A stretch of DNA of 49,576 nt from an uncultured Mediterranea sp. (lineage in GTDB: Bacteria; Bacteroidota; Bacteroidia; Bacteroidales; Bacteroidaceae): NCBI RefSeq assembly GCF_902493215.1, contig NZ_CABUOL010000023.1, forward strand, positions 1 through 49,576, written 5' to 3'. The notes under the pieces are model-generated. The model worked only from the letters and a program-made list of their open reading frames with translations, searched no databases and had not been told where the DNA came from. A program made the position numbers and the translations under genes. Positions 16,106 through 24,463 of the stretch are shown here, in pieces. Each line of letters begins with the position of its first letter. Within the stretch, counting starts at the first letter, position 1.

Positions 16106-17095
16106 ATGAAACGTATTTTGTTTTTTCTGTTTCTGATGGGTATGGGGTTCGTTACCCTGCATGCCCAGAATGCCGCCCTGAAGTTCAACAAGGCGGGTGA
16201 GTTCAAGATTGTTCAGTTTACCGATGTCCATTTCAAGTATGGCAATCCGGCTTCGGACATTGCGCTGGAGCGTATTGATGAAGTGCTGAAGGCCGAGCGT
16301 CCCGACCTGGTTGTATTGACAGGCGACGTGATTTATGCCAAGCCGGCCGACAAGGGAATGCGTACGGTGCTCGAACGGGTAGCGGCCCACAACGTGCCGT
16401 TTGTCGTAACGTTCGGAAACCATGACGACGAGCAGGGCATGACTCGTACACAGCTGTATGACATTATCCGCTCCGTACCCGGCTGTCTGATGCCCGACCG
16501 TGGAGAGCAGGCTTCACCGGACTATACCCTGACGGTGCAGTCGTCCGACGGCAAGGGAAGCCATGCGGCCGCACTCTATTTCTTCGACTCCCATTCCTAT
16601 TCCAAATTGAAGGATGTGAAGGGATACGACTGGCTGACGTTCGACCAGGTGGAGAACTACCGCCGCCAGAGCGCTGCGTTTACGGAGGCCAACGGGGGCC
16701 AACCGCTGCCTGCCCTGTCTTTCTTCCACATTCCGCTGCCCGAATACAACCAGGCTGCCTCCAGCGAAGGAGCCATTCTGATAGGTACGCGTATGGAGAG
16801 AGCCTGTGCGCCTGCCCTGAATACGGGTATGTTCACCGCCATGAAGGAAGCGGGCGATGTGATGGGCGTCTTCGTGGGCCACGACCATGACAACGACTAT
16901 GCTGTGATGTGGCACGGCATCCTGCTGGCCTACGGACGTTACACAGGCGGGAATACCGTTTACAACCACCTGCCCAACGGTGCCCGTGTCATCGTACTGA
17001 AGGAAGGGCAGCGTACGTTTGATACATGGATTGACCTGGCCGGCGGCCAGCAGGTGAACCGTTCGACCTATCCTGACAGTTTTGTGAAGAAATAA
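16106..17095 (+). CDS. Secreted calcineurin-like metallophosphoesterase
   Basis: A 329-residue protein with an N-terminal signal peptide (MKRILFFLFLMGMGFVTLHA, cleavage before QNAAL). All metal-site motifs of the calcineurin-like fold are present in order: FTDVHF, VVLTGDVIY, FGNHDDEQG and GHDHDNDY. This arrangement is found in purple-acid-phosphatase-like and Icc-like proteins of Bacteroides that act in the periplasm on phosphate monoesters or diesters. The substrate is unknown. It lies between ispF and a minus-strand gene that ends 4 bases after its stop. Confidence 0.9.
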   Translation: MKRILFFLFLMGMGFVTLHAQNAALKFNKAGEFKIVQFTDVHFKYGNPASDIALERIDEVLKAERPDLVVLTGDVIYAKPADKGMRTVLERVAAHNVPFVVTFGNHDDEQGMTRTQLYDIIRSVPGCLMPDRGEQASPDYTLTVQSSDGKGSHAAALYFFDSHSYSKLKDVKGYDWLTFDQVENYRRQSAAFTEANGGQPLPALSFFHIPLPEYNQAASSEGAILIGTRMERACAPALNTGMFTAMKEAGDVMGVFVGHDHDNDYAVMWHGILLAYGRYTGGNTVYNHLPNGARVIVLKEGQRTFDTWIDLAGGQQVNRSTYPDSFVKK

Positions 17096-17099
17096 TCGT

Positions 17100-17948
17100 T
17101 TATTGAAGCCTGACGTAATGCAGCCTCGTGCAGGGTGTAGCTCCCACCATATAGGTGCGGGCCACCCGTGCCGAGGCTATTTTTATGGTTTCGCCCACCT
17201 GATAGGCGTGCTCGGTGGCGGGTAGCGTGCAGGAGTGGCGGCTGGCCGTGTGGGCATTGACGGTCAGCGCGACGCAGTTGCCCGACGCGTCCTTCAGCCG
17301 GAGCTGCTGGCGGACGTAGAAGAAGGCCGTGCCGTTGCGCACCTGCGTCTTGTAGGGATTGTCTTCCACGCGCACGGTGGTGACCCTCAGCGTCAGGTTT
17401 TCCAGCCTGTCGCCTTCCTTGCCCAGGAAAGAGCCGGTGGGCTTTTGGTGCATCTTGCGGCGCTGGATGTCCAGGTAGGCGGAGTGGTAGATGCGGGCGA
17501 TGAGCACGAAACGTGCCTGCTTGGGGATGCGCGGTTCGAACTTGTAGGCTATCCACCCCAGATAGGCAGGGTCGATGTTCAGTATCTCGTGCAGGAAGTG
17601 GCCACGGTATTTGCCGAAGGGGATAAGGTCGTCGCCTCTGCTCTGCATGCGCTTGGCGTTGTATTCCGTCAGATACAGGCTGCGGGTGGAGTAGAAGCAG
17701 AGGGTGCTGGCCATGCGCAGGGCTTCGTGGACGTCGGCCGAGAGGTCGCAGAGGTAGAAGATGGACTGGCGGCTGGGCAGGGGAGAGTAGACCCACAGGG
17801 TGTACTGCGGTTTTCCCTCGCGCGGAAGCACGACCAGATAGGCTCCGGCCTCCTTGTAGGAGGCTCTGCCCCGGTTGTACAGGTTCAGTTTCTGGTACAG
17901 CAGGGCCTGTTCGTTGTCCGATAGGTTCGGTAGTTTAGGTTGGGCCAT
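17100..17948 (-). CDS. Unknown protein with an ExoX-like C-terminal (FGKYRG) motif
   Basis: A 282-residue protein of unknown role. Residues about 110-135 read LIPFGKYRGHFLHEILNIDPAYLGWIAYKF, which matches the small domain found at the C-terminus of ExoX-like exonucleases (FGKYKG..L.EI...PxYLxWL). Here no exonuclease domain is attached. The C-terminal part (about 190-282) looks like a beta-rich domain. No signal peptide is seen when translation starts at MAQPKLPNL (17948); the open frame extends to 18059 but that extension looks non-coding. The neighbouring minus gene encodes a porin. It may be cytosolic and nucleic-acid related, but this is a guess from one motif. Confidence 0.65.
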   Translation of the reverse strand: MAQPKLPNLSDNEQALLYQKLNLYNRGRASYKEAGAYLVVLPREGKPQYTLWVYSPLPSRQSIFYLCDLSADVHEALRMASTLCFYSTRSLYLTEYNAKRMQSRGDDLIPFGKYRGHFLHEILNIDPAYLGWIAYKFEPRIPKQARFVLIARIYHSAYLDIQRRKMHQKPTGSFLGKEGDRLENLTLRVTTVRVEDNPYKTQVRNGTAFFYVRQQLRLKDASGNCVALTVNAHTASRHSCTLPATEHAYQVGETIKIASARVARTYMVGATPCTRLHYVRLQ

Positions 17949-18525
17949 AAGCTGTTTTTTTCTTTCGTCCAAGATACGGATTTTTTTTGAAAAAAGCAAG
18001 CCTTCGGGCGGAAAAGTGAGGGTCAAGCAGGAGGTAAGTGCCGTTTCGGTAAAGGACAAAGTGTCGCAGATTGTGGCTGAATATCGGCAAAAGGTTGCCG
18101 GATGGACTTTTTTGCTGACACGTGCCTTTTGTAAAGAGCTTGAAATAGAAAGAAAAACGGGGCTGAATGCGGCTTTTCTGTGGGATGGAAGTCTGTTTGT
18201 GGGCTTCCCATTGCATGTTTCCCCTCGTCAGCGTGTATGTTTTCCGCAGGAAAAGTGTATGTTCTGCATCGGAAAAGTGTATGTTCTCTGCTCCTGAAGT
18301 GCCACTTTACGCCGCTGAAGTCCATAGTTACGCCGCCAAAGTGCCACATTTCTGTTGTTTTCTTCTCTGGCGGCGGTCGTTTTCTTCTATTTCAAATGTA
18401 AAGATTTTGCTATCCTTCTGATGGATAGCTTGATACGGAAAAACACTTCGTTCTTTGGCGACGGCCTTGCCTTTGGGTGGAAATACGCGATTCTCAGGCG
18501 GTCGGGAAATCAAAGTGTCATTTCG
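17949..18525. other. 577-base gene-poor region with a tandem 21/22-base repeat
   Basis: No credible gene is seen on either strand; short open frames here are translations of the tandem repeat at 18233-18354. The left part is the upstream region of the FGKYRG gene (a near -7 box, TATCTTGG on the minus strand, about 17970). The right part (18355-18525), before the porin stop codon, shows no recognised signal. Confidence 0.7.
18233..18354. repeat. Degenerate tandem repeat, six units of 21-22 bases
   Basis: Units start at 18233, 18255, 18277 (each beginning GTGTATGTT), 18299 (GTGCCACTT), 18320 (GTCCATAGT) and 18341 (GTGCCACAT). The unit ends are GGAAAA, TGAA or CAAA. The first three units are 22 bases and the next two 21. 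Spacing is two helical turns and there are no unique spacers, so this is not a CRISPR array. Confidence 0.7.
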
Positions 18526-19584
18526 TCAGAAGCGGACCATCAGTTCCAGCACCACCTTGTCCTGCTCCGATTCCTTGGCGATGCTGCCTTCGGGGTAGAA
18601 ATATTTCTCGTAGTTCAGGCGGATGTCCGTGCGGAAGGCCTTGCTGAGGCTGAAGGTGATGCCGCCCGTCAGTCGGTGGCGCTTGTAGTCGGTAATGGTC
18701 AGGGCACCTGTGGCTTCGTCGCGGGTCTTGGCGTCGCTTTGGTCGGTCATCATGTCGTATCGGGCCAGGAAAGACATCTTCTGGAAGACTTTCTTCAGAG
18801 GCTGGTCGTAGTTGATGAAGGCGTCGACGGAGTGCACGTCCTTGAAAGCGTTGTCCGAATACTGCTTGTAGAGGTATTCGCCTTCGATGTGGAAGCGGCC
18901 TGCCTCATAGTAGGTGCCGATGTCGTAGGAGCGCATCCATACGTCTTCGGGCTTGATGCCCTGCACACTCAGGGTGAGGTTCAGTCCTTCGGTGGGCAGG
19001 ACGACGGCCTTGGCAGAGTAGTTCACCTCCTTGTGCCACACCTTCTGGTTGGTCAGTCCCGTGCCGTTGTAGAGTCCTCCTTCCAGTTTGACGGGCAGGG
19101 TGGTGGGCAGTTCGTAGCCCAAGGTAAGGCCCACGTCGCGCACGTTGCCCACCTGTTTGGCGATGAACGAACGGTTGGCGAAGTATTGCTGGTGGGGTGA
19201 GCGGTGAGCGTCGATGGTGAAAGGCACGCGCATCTGTCCGGCCGTCACCGTCAGTCCCTTGGCAGGGAAGATGCGGGCATAGGCATCGAGCATTTTGATC
19301 TGTCCTTCGTCCGAGAGGTCAATTTCCGCCTTGTAGGCCACGATGGGCAGGATGTTGCCCGTCAGGCTGACGCGTGCGTTGCGCACCTCGAAACGGCCGG
19401 CTCCCATGCCCGTCTGGTATTCGTGCTTGGCACGGATGGTTCCGTTCACCTTGGGCAGGTAGTCTTTGGTTTCCAGCTTTTCCTTGTCGATTTTCTTCCC
19501 GTCTTCATCGTTTCCCGCGCTTTGGGCGGAGAGGGTGGACGCGGCCATCAGCGCGGCCGCCAGCAGGAGGATTGTTTTCTTCAT
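18526..19584 (-). CDS. Outer-membrane porin, phosphate-selective porin O/P-like
   Basis: A 352-residue outer-membrane beta-barrel protein. A signal peptide (MKKTILLLAAALMAASTLSAQ) fixes the start at 19584, although the frame is open for another 400 bases; MSKTIQTIK at 19611 is a less likely start. After a short linker, the barrel has alternating-hydrophobic strands and the OprO/OprP-type motifs FEVRNARVSLTGNILPIVAYKAEIDLSDEGQIKMLDAYARI and VTAGQMRVPFTIDAHRSP. It ends in Phe, as Bam-dependent barrels do. It probably lets small anions or phosphate through the outer membrane; specificity is unproven. Confidence 0.88.
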   Translation of the reverse strand: MKKTILLLAAALMAASTLSAQSAGNDEDGKKIDKEKLETKDYLPKVNGTIRAKHEYQTGMGAGRFEVRNARVSLTGNILPIVAYKAEIDLSDEGQIKMLDAYARIFPAKGLTVTAGQMRVPFTIDAHRSPHQQYFANRSFIAKQVGNVRDVGLTLGYELPTTLPVKLEGGLYNGTGLTNQKVWHKEVNYSAKAVVLPTEGLNLTLSVQGIKPEDVWMRSYDIGTYYEAGRFHIEGEYLYKQYSDNAFKDVHSVDAFINYDQPLKKVFQKMSFLARYDMMTDQSDAKTRDEATGALTITDYKRHRLTGGITFSLSKAFRTDIRLNYEKYFYPEGSIAKESEQDKVVLELMVRF

Positions 19585-19705
19585 CTTGATCGTTTGAATG
19601 GTTTTGCTCATTGATTTTCGGGTGCAAAGCTCGGAAATATGTGTTATGAAGGTGTGACAGATGTATTTCGTTTGTGTTACAACGATGAGAGTGCGGATAT
19701 TTTTA

Positions 19706-19713
19706 TATTTTTG
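19706..19713 (+). promoter_or_regulatory. Possible -7 box of the exonuclease gene
   Basis: TATTTTTG matches TAnnTTTG, 27 bases before the ATG at 19741. This agrees with choosing 19741 over the upstream in-frame start at 19639. No TTTG is found at standard -33 spacing. Confidence 0.45.
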
Positions 19714-19740
19714 CCCGAAACAAAAGAGGAGAATATTCCG

Positions 19741-20235
19741 ATGAAAGACTTTGCAGCCATCGATTTCGAGACAGCCAACGGCGAACGGAGCAGCGTGTGC
19801 AGCGTGGGTATCGTCATTGTGAGGGACGGAGTGGTCAGGGAGAAAATATACCGGTTGATACGCCCGTTTCCCAACTATTACAGCTATTGGAATACGCAGG
19901 TGCATGGGCTGACGCGACAAGATACCGACCGTGCACCCGAGTTTCCCGTCGTCTGGCAGGAGGTGGCTCCGCGGCTGGAGGGCCTTCCGTTGGTGGCTCA
20001 CAACAGCCCCTTCGACGAGGGGTGCCTGCGGGCAGCCTTCAAGGCTTTCGGCATGGGCTATCCCGACTATACTTTCTATTGTACCTGCCGTGCCTCGCGA
20101 CGCACTTTCGGCAAGCAGCTACCCAACCACCAGTTGCAGACGGTGGCTGCCCGATGCGGTTACGACCTGACGCGCCACCACCATGCCCTGGCCGATGCCG
20201 AGGCCTGTGCCTGCATCGCTTTGACCATTTTGTGA
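19741..20235 (+). CDS. DnaQ-like DEDDh 3'-5' exonuclease
   Basis: A 164-residue single-domain exonuclease. The three exo motifs are present: AIDFETANGERSSVCSVGIV (Exo I, with D and E), VAHNSPFDEGCLRAAF (Exo II) and HHALADAEACACI (Exo III, with H and D). It should cut 3' ends of DNA or RNA in the cytosol. The start at 19741 (MKDFAAIDFE) is the only one that places Exo I at the N-terminus; the open frame begins earlier. It is divergent from the porin gene and 67 bases before mnmA. Confidence 0.92.
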   Translation: MKDFAAIDFETANGERSSVCSVGIVIVRDGVVREKIYRLIRPFPNYYSYWNTQVHGLTRQDTDRAPEFPVVWQEVAPRLEGLPLVAHNSPFDEGCLRAAFKAFGMGYPDYTFYCTCRASRRTFGKQLPNHQLQTVAARCGYDLTRHHHALADAEACACIALTIL

Positions 20236-20267
20236 ATAGGGGATGCGGAAGAATGGGCAAAAAAACG

Positions 20268-20275
20268 TACCTTTG
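20268..20275 (+). promoter_or_regulatory. -7 box of the mnmA promoter
   Basis: TACCTTTG matches TAnnTTTG and lies 27 bases before the mnmA ATG. A -33 TTTG is not at the standard spacing. Confidence 0.5.
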
Positions 20276-20302
20276 CTTTCCATATAATAGAAACTACAGT
20301 TT

Positions 20303-21376
20303 ATGAACGTACCTGAAAAGAGAGTTTTGGTGGGCATGAGCGGCGGTATAGACAGTACCGCCACGTGCCTGATGCTGCGCGAGCAGGGCTACGAGATTGT
20401 GGGTCTCACCATGTGGGTGTGGGGCGACGAGCCGGTGGAGGCACGCCGCCTGGCCGAGAGTATGGGCATCGAGCACCACGTGGCCGACGAGCGCGAAGGC
20501 TTCCGCCGCACCATCGTACAATATTTTATCGACGAATACCGCGCGGGACGCACGCCCAACCCCTGTGTGATGTGCAACCCGCTGTTTAAGTTCCGCATCC
20601 TGACGGAGTGGGCCGACCGCTTGGGTTGTGCCTACATCGCCACGGGCCACTATACGCGGCTGGAGGACCGGAACGGCAAACGCTACATCGTGGCGGGCGA
20701 CGACGACAAGAAGGACCAGTCGTACTTCCTGTGGCGGCTGGGGCAGGACGTGCTGCGCCGCTGCCTTTTCCCTCTGGGCGAATATACCAAGCTGAAGGTG
20801 CGCGACTACCTGCGCGACAAGGGCTACACGCTGAAGGCCGACGAGGGCGAGAGCATGGAAGTGTGTTTCATCAAAGGCGACTATCGTGACTTCCTGCGCG
20901 AGCATAGCCCCGAGATAGATACCGAGGTGGGCAAGGGGTGGTTTGTGAACGCCGAGGGCGTGAAGCTGGGCGAACACAAAGGCTTTCCGTATTATACCAT
21001 CGGTCAGCGCAAGGGGCTGGAGATAGCCTTGGGCAAGCCGGCCTACGTGCTGAAAATCAATCCGCAGAAGAACACCGTGATGCTGGGTGACGCCGAGCAG
21101 CTGAAGACGCGCTACATGCTGGCCGAGCAGGACTGCCTGACGGACGAGGCGGAGGTATTCGGAAGCGACAGCCTGACGGTGCGCATCCGCTACCGCAGCC
21201 GTCCCATTCCCTGCACGGTGAGCCGTCTGGAGGACGGACGCCTGCTGGTGCACTTCCAGGAAGAGGCGTCGGCCATCGCACCCGGCCAGTCGGCGGTGTT
21301 CTATATCGGTCGCCGCGTGGTGGGCGGAGCGTTTATCGCTTCGCAACGGGGAATTGGAATGTATGTTGAAAATTGA
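20303..21376 (+). CDS. mnmA: tRNA-specific 2-thiouridylase MnmA
   Basis: ATP-dependent enzyme that puts sulfur on U34 of Lys, Glu and Gln tRNAs. The 357-residue length is normal. The PP-loop VLVGMSGGIDSTATCLML is near residue 8; the first catalytic Cys lies in NPCVMCNPLFKF and the second in SMEVCFIKGDYRDFL. The GHYTRLE and KDQSYFLWRL motifs and a C-terminal beta-barrel end complete the family pattern. Bacteroides species often have more than one MnmA-like gene, so this could be the less typical paralogue. The next gene begins 14 bases after its stop codon. Confidence 0.94.
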   Translation: MNVPEKRVLVGMSGGIDSTATCLMLREQGYEIVGLTMWVWGDEPVEARRLAESMGIEHHVADEREGFRRTIVQYFIDEYRAGRTPNPCVMCNPLFKFRILTEWADRLGCAYIATGHYTRLEDRNGKRYIVAGDDDKKDQSYFLWRLGQDVLRRCLFPLGEYTKLKVRDYLRDKGYTLKADEGESMEVCFIKGDYRDFLREHSPEIDTEVGKGWFVNAEGVKLGEHKGFPYYTIGQRKGLEIALGKPAYVLKINPQKNTVMLGDAEQLKTRYMLAEQDCLTDEAEVFGSDSLTVRIRYRSRPIPCTVSRLEDGRLLVHFQEEASAIAPGQSAVFYIGRRVVGGAFIASQRGIGMYVEN

Positions 21377-21390
21377 TAATTGAAAATGAT

Positions 21391-22761
21391 ATGAAACGAA
21401 TGATTGGTTTATTGGTCTGCACCCTGGCCGTCCTGTCGGCGGGTGCGCAACAGGATACGCTGAAGTTCCGCATCTGCCTGAAGGACAAGGCGGCTACAGA
21501 GTACTCCTTGCAACGTCCTGAAGAATTTTTGTCTGCGAAGGCTTTGGAACGCCGCCACCGCCAGGGGCTGGAGGTGGACTCTACCGACCTGCCTGTGTGC
21601 CGCAGCTACGTGGACAAGATACGGCAGCAGGGAGTGAACATCGTGGTGACGGGCAAGTGGGAAAACTTCGTGACGGTGTCGTGCAACGACTCGTCGGCCA
21701 TCGGCCGCATCGCCGCCCTGCCTTTCGTACGCTCCACCGAACGGGTGTGGATGCGCCCTGCCAAGGAGGTGGTGACGCCCCAACGCGATTCGCTGGTGAA
21801 CCGTCCCGAGAAGCATCCTGAAAGTTACTACGGTGCAGGTGCTGCACAGATTCAGCTGAGTCATGGCGACAAGCTGCACGAGGCGGGTTTCCGCGGACAG
21901 GGGATGACCATCGCCGTCATCGACGCCGGTTATCACAACGCCGACCGCATCACGGCCTTCGATATGAACCGTGTGCTGGGTACAAAGGACTTTGTCAACC
22001 CCCGTGCCGACATCTTTGCCGAGCAGAGCCACGGCATGGCCGTGTGGTCGTGCATGGGGCTGAACCGTCCGAAGGTGATGGTGGGTACTGCTCCCGAGGC
22101 TTCCTACTGGCTGTTGCGCAGCGAGGACGACTACTCCGAGAATCTGGTGGAGCAGGACTACTGGTCGGCCGCCGTCGAGTTTGCCGACAGTGTGGGCGTG
22201 GACGTCATCAACACTTCGCTGGGCTACTATGAATTCGACGACAAGCAGAAAAACTATGAGTACCGCCAGCTGGACGGCCGTTACGCACTGATGTCGCGTC
22301 AGGCTTCGCACGTGGCCGACAAGGGTATGGTGCTGGTATGCAGCGCAGGCAATGCGGGAGCCGGTCCGTGGAAGAAAATCACCCCTCCGGGCGATGCCGA
22401 CAACGTGCTGACCGTGGGAGCGGTGGGCAAGAATGGCGTGCTGGCCTCTTTCTCGTCCATCGGCAATACGGCGGACGGCCGCATCAAGCCCGATGTGGTG
22501 GCTGTGGGCTACAAGGCCGACGTGATGGGTACCGACGGTAACCTGCGCCAGGCCAACGGTACTTCGTTCGCTTCGCCCATCATGTGTGGCATGGTGGCCT
22601 GTCTGTGGCAGGCCTGCCCCAAGCTGACGGCCAAAGAGGTGATTGAACTGGTACGCCGTTCGGGCGACCGCGCCGCTTATCCTGACAATATTTATGGTTA
22701 TGGCGTGCCCGACCTTTGGAAGGCTTATCAGGAATACCTTCGCCAACATCCCGATAAATGA
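21391..22761 (+). CDS. Secreted S8 (subtilisin-like) serine protease
   Basis: A 456-residue protease with an N-terminal signal peptide (MKRMIGLLVCTLAVLSAGAQQ). An I9-like prosegment (about 25-130) leads into the catalytic domain. The catalytic Asp is in MTIAVIDAGYHN, His in QSHGMAVWSCMG and Ser in NGTSFASPIMCGMVA; the oxyanion Asn region VLVCSAGNAG is present. It should act in the periplasm or outside the cell. The chosen ATG gives a clean signal peptide; an upstream in-frame TTG at 21373 is unlikely. It follows mnmA closely but has no functional link to it that I can see. Confidence 0.93.
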   Translation: MKRMIGLLVCTLAVLSAGAQQDTLKFRICLKDKAATEYSLQRPEEFLSAKALERRHRQGLEVDSTDLPVCRSYVDKIRQQGVNIVVTGKWENFVTVSCNDSSAIGRIAALPFVRSTERVWMRPAKEVVTPQRDSLVNRPEKHPESYYGAGAAQIQLSHGDKLHEAGFRGQGMTIAVIDAGYHNADRITAFDMNRVLGTKDFVNPRADIFAEQSHGMAVWSCMGLNRPKVMVGTAPEASYWLLRSEDDYSENLVEQDYWSAAVEFADSVGVDVINTSLGYYEFDDKQKNYEYRQLDGRYALMSRQASHVADKGMVLVCSAGNAGAGPWKKITPPGDADNVLTVGAVGKNGVLASFSSIGNTADGRIKPDVVAVGYKADVMGTDGNLRQANGTSFASPIMCGMVACLWQACPKLTAKEVIELVRRSGDRAAYPDNIYGYGVPDLWKAYQEYLRQHPDK

Positions 22762-22777
22762 TTAGGAAGGTTCGGAA

Positions 22778-22907
22778 TGGTTTCATCCAATGAAACCACC
22801 GGTTTCGTTCAATGAATCTACCGGTTTCATTCAATGAAACCAGTAGTTTCATAAAATGGAACTACCTTGGAACTACTAGTTTCGTTGTAATGACAACTAT
22901 TGAAACT
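22778..22907. repeat. Tandem imperfect palindromes (GGTTTCAT...ATGAAACC)
   Basis: Five adjacent imperfect palindromes fill the gap between the subtilase and xseA. The clearest are 22778-22798 (TGGTTTCAT, 3 bases, ATGAAACCA) and 22823-22841 (GGTTTCAT, 3 bases, ATGAAACC). Between them is a degenerate copy, and after them are two variants based on AGTAGTTTC and GGAACTAC. Confidence 0.75.
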
Positions 22908-22940
22908 TTTTTTGTGAAAGTAATCTTTTTTTGAAAGAAT

Positions 22941-24185
22941 ATGCCGGAAGCTTTATCCCTATACGACCTCAACGCCCTGGTGCGACGCAGCCTGGAGCAG
23001 TGTCTGCCCGATGAATATTGGGTGCAGGCCGAGCTGAGCGAGGTGCGCATGCATCCCGCCACGGGCCATTGCTACGTGGAGTTCGTGCAGAAGGACCCGC
23101 GGGGCAACAACCTCGTGGCCAAGGCGCGCGGCGTCATCTGGAGCAACGTCTTCCGCCTGCTCCGTCCTTACTTCGAGGAGAGCACGGGGCAGGCTTTCGA
23201 GGCGGGCATCAAGGTGCTGGTGCAGGTCAGCGTCTCTTTCCACGAACTCTACGGCTTCAGCCTGACCGTGCATGACATCGACCCCACCTATACGCTGGGC
23301 GACATGGCACGCCGCCGCCGCGAGATACTGAAGCAGCTCGAGGACGAGGGTGTGCTGACGCTGAACAAGGAGTTGCCCATGCCCGTGCTGCCCCGGCGTG
23401 TGGCCGTCATCTCTTCGCCCACGGCGGCGGGTTATGGCGACTTCCGCCATCAGCTGGAGCACAATCCGCGTGGCTATACCTTCCAGGTGACCCTCTTTGC
23501 CGCCGCCATGCAGGGTGACCGTGTGGAGGCATCCATTCTCGAGGCGCTGGATGCCATCAACAGCCGGGTGGACCAGTTTGATGTGGTGGTCATCATCCGT
23601 GGCGGAGGCGCCACGTCCGACCTCTCGTGCTTCGACACCTACCTGCTGGCCGCCGCCTGCGCCCAGTTCCCCCTGCCCATCATCACCGGCATCGGGCACG
23701 AACGCGACGACACCGTGCTCGACTCCGTGGCCCACGTCCGCGTGAAGACCCCGACCGCCGCCGCCGAATACCTCATCGCCCGTATGGATGAGGCTGCCGA
23801 CCGCCTGAACGAACTGGCCGTCCGCCTGCACGAAGGTGTGACCGCCCGCCTGGAGCAGGAGCGCCGGCGCCTGTACCAATGCCGCAACCGCATCCCCGCG
23901 TCGGCCGTCCGCCGCGTGTCGTCCGCCAAGCTGGAGCTGCTCACCGCCCGCAAAGACCTGCACCGCTCCGTGGAGACGCTGCTGGCACGCCACCGCCATC
24001 GGCTGGAGCTGCTCCACCAACGCCTGGCTGACGCTTCGCCCGAGAAACTCCTGGCCCGCGGCTACAGCCTGACGCTGAAGGACGGGCGTGCCGTGAAGGA
24101 CGCCTCCCGGCTGCACGAGGGCGACGTGCTGGTGACGCAGGTTCATAAGGGAACATTCACCTCCATTGTAAAAAACATCAAATAG
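22941..24185 (+). CDS. xseA: Exodeoxyribonuclease VII large subunit
   Basis: Large catalytic subunit of ExoVII, which degrades single-stranded DNA from both ends. It has an N-terminal OB-fold (SLYDLNALVRRSLEQ...YWVQAELSEVRMHPATGHCYVEFVQK), then the catalytic region with PVLPRRVAVISSPTAAGYGDF, IIRGGGATSDLSCFDTYLLAAA and PIITGIGHERDDTVLDSVAHVRVKTPTAAAEYL. The coiled-coil region (about 270-370) binds the small subunit, and the end has LLARGYSLTLKDGRAVKDASRL. Its 414-residue length is within the family range. xseB starts 10 bases after its stop codon. Confidence 0.96.
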   Translation: MPEALSLYDLNALVRRSLEQCLPDEYWVQAELSEVRMHPATGHCYVEFVQKDPRGNNLVAKARGVIWSNVFRLLRPYFEESTGQAFEAGIKVLVQVSVSFHELYGFSLTVHDIDPTYTLGDMARRRREILKQLEDEGVLTLNKELPMPVLPRRVAVISSPTAAGYGDFRHQLEHNPRGYTFQVTLFAAAMQGDRVEASILEALDAINSRVDQFDVVVIIRGGGATSDLSCFDTYLLAAACAQFPLPIITGIGHERDDTVLDSVAHVRVKTPTAAAEYLIARMDEAADRLNELAVRLHEGVTARLEQERRRLYQCRNRIPASAVRRVSSAKLELLTARKDLHRSVETLLARHRHRLELLHQRLADASPEKLLARGYSLTLKDGRAVKDASRLHEGDVLVTQVHKGTFTSIVKNIK

Positions 24186-24195
24186 CAATCAAGAT

Positions 24196-24411
24196 ATGCC
24201 CGTACCCAAGAAAAAAGAAACCTACTCGCAGGCTATGGCCCGCCTGGAAAAGATTGTCAACCAGATTGACAACAACGAACTGGAGATTGACCAGCTGGCC
24301 GAAAAAATCAAGGAAGCCAACGAAATCATCGCCTTCTGCGAGAGCAAACTGACGAAAGCCGACCGGGAAATCGAAAAAATACTGGCCGAAAAGCAAGAAA
24401 GTGAAGAATAA
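24196..24411 (+). CDS. xseB: Exodeoxyribonuclease VII small subunit
   Basis: A 71-residue helical protein, the small subunit that wraps along the XseA coiled coil. The family pattern SQAMARLEKIVNQIDNNELEIDQLAEKIKEANEIIAFCESKLTKADREIEKIL is clear. It directly follows xseA, the expected gene order. Confidence 0.94.
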   Translation: MPVPKKKETYSQAMARLEKIVNQIDNNELEIDQLAEKIKEANEIIAFCESKLTKADREIEKILAEKQESEE

Positions 24412-24415
24412 AGAG

Positions 24416-24423
24416 TATTTTTG
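24416..24423 (+). promoter_or_regulatory. Possible -7 box of ilvE
   Basis: TATTTTTG matches TAnnTTTG, 40 bases before the ilvE ATG at 24464 and just after the xseB stop. A well-spaced TTTG is not seen at -33. Confidence 0.45.
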
Positions 24424-24463
24424 TTGCAAGTTGTACTATAGGAATACTCAAAATACAAAAGAT

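Noticed and set aside
18233..18354. CRISPR array
   Set aside because: Units are degenerate and adjacent with no unique spacers, and no cas gene is nearby.
18023..18421. Open frames on both strands over the 21/22-base tandem repeat
   Set aside because: Their products are only the repeat translated; no start signal or family match. The repeat itself is kept as a feature.
19639..19740. Upstream start for the DEDDh exonuclease
   Set aside because: The -7 box at 19706-19713 lies inside it and it would put 34 extra residues before Exo motif I.
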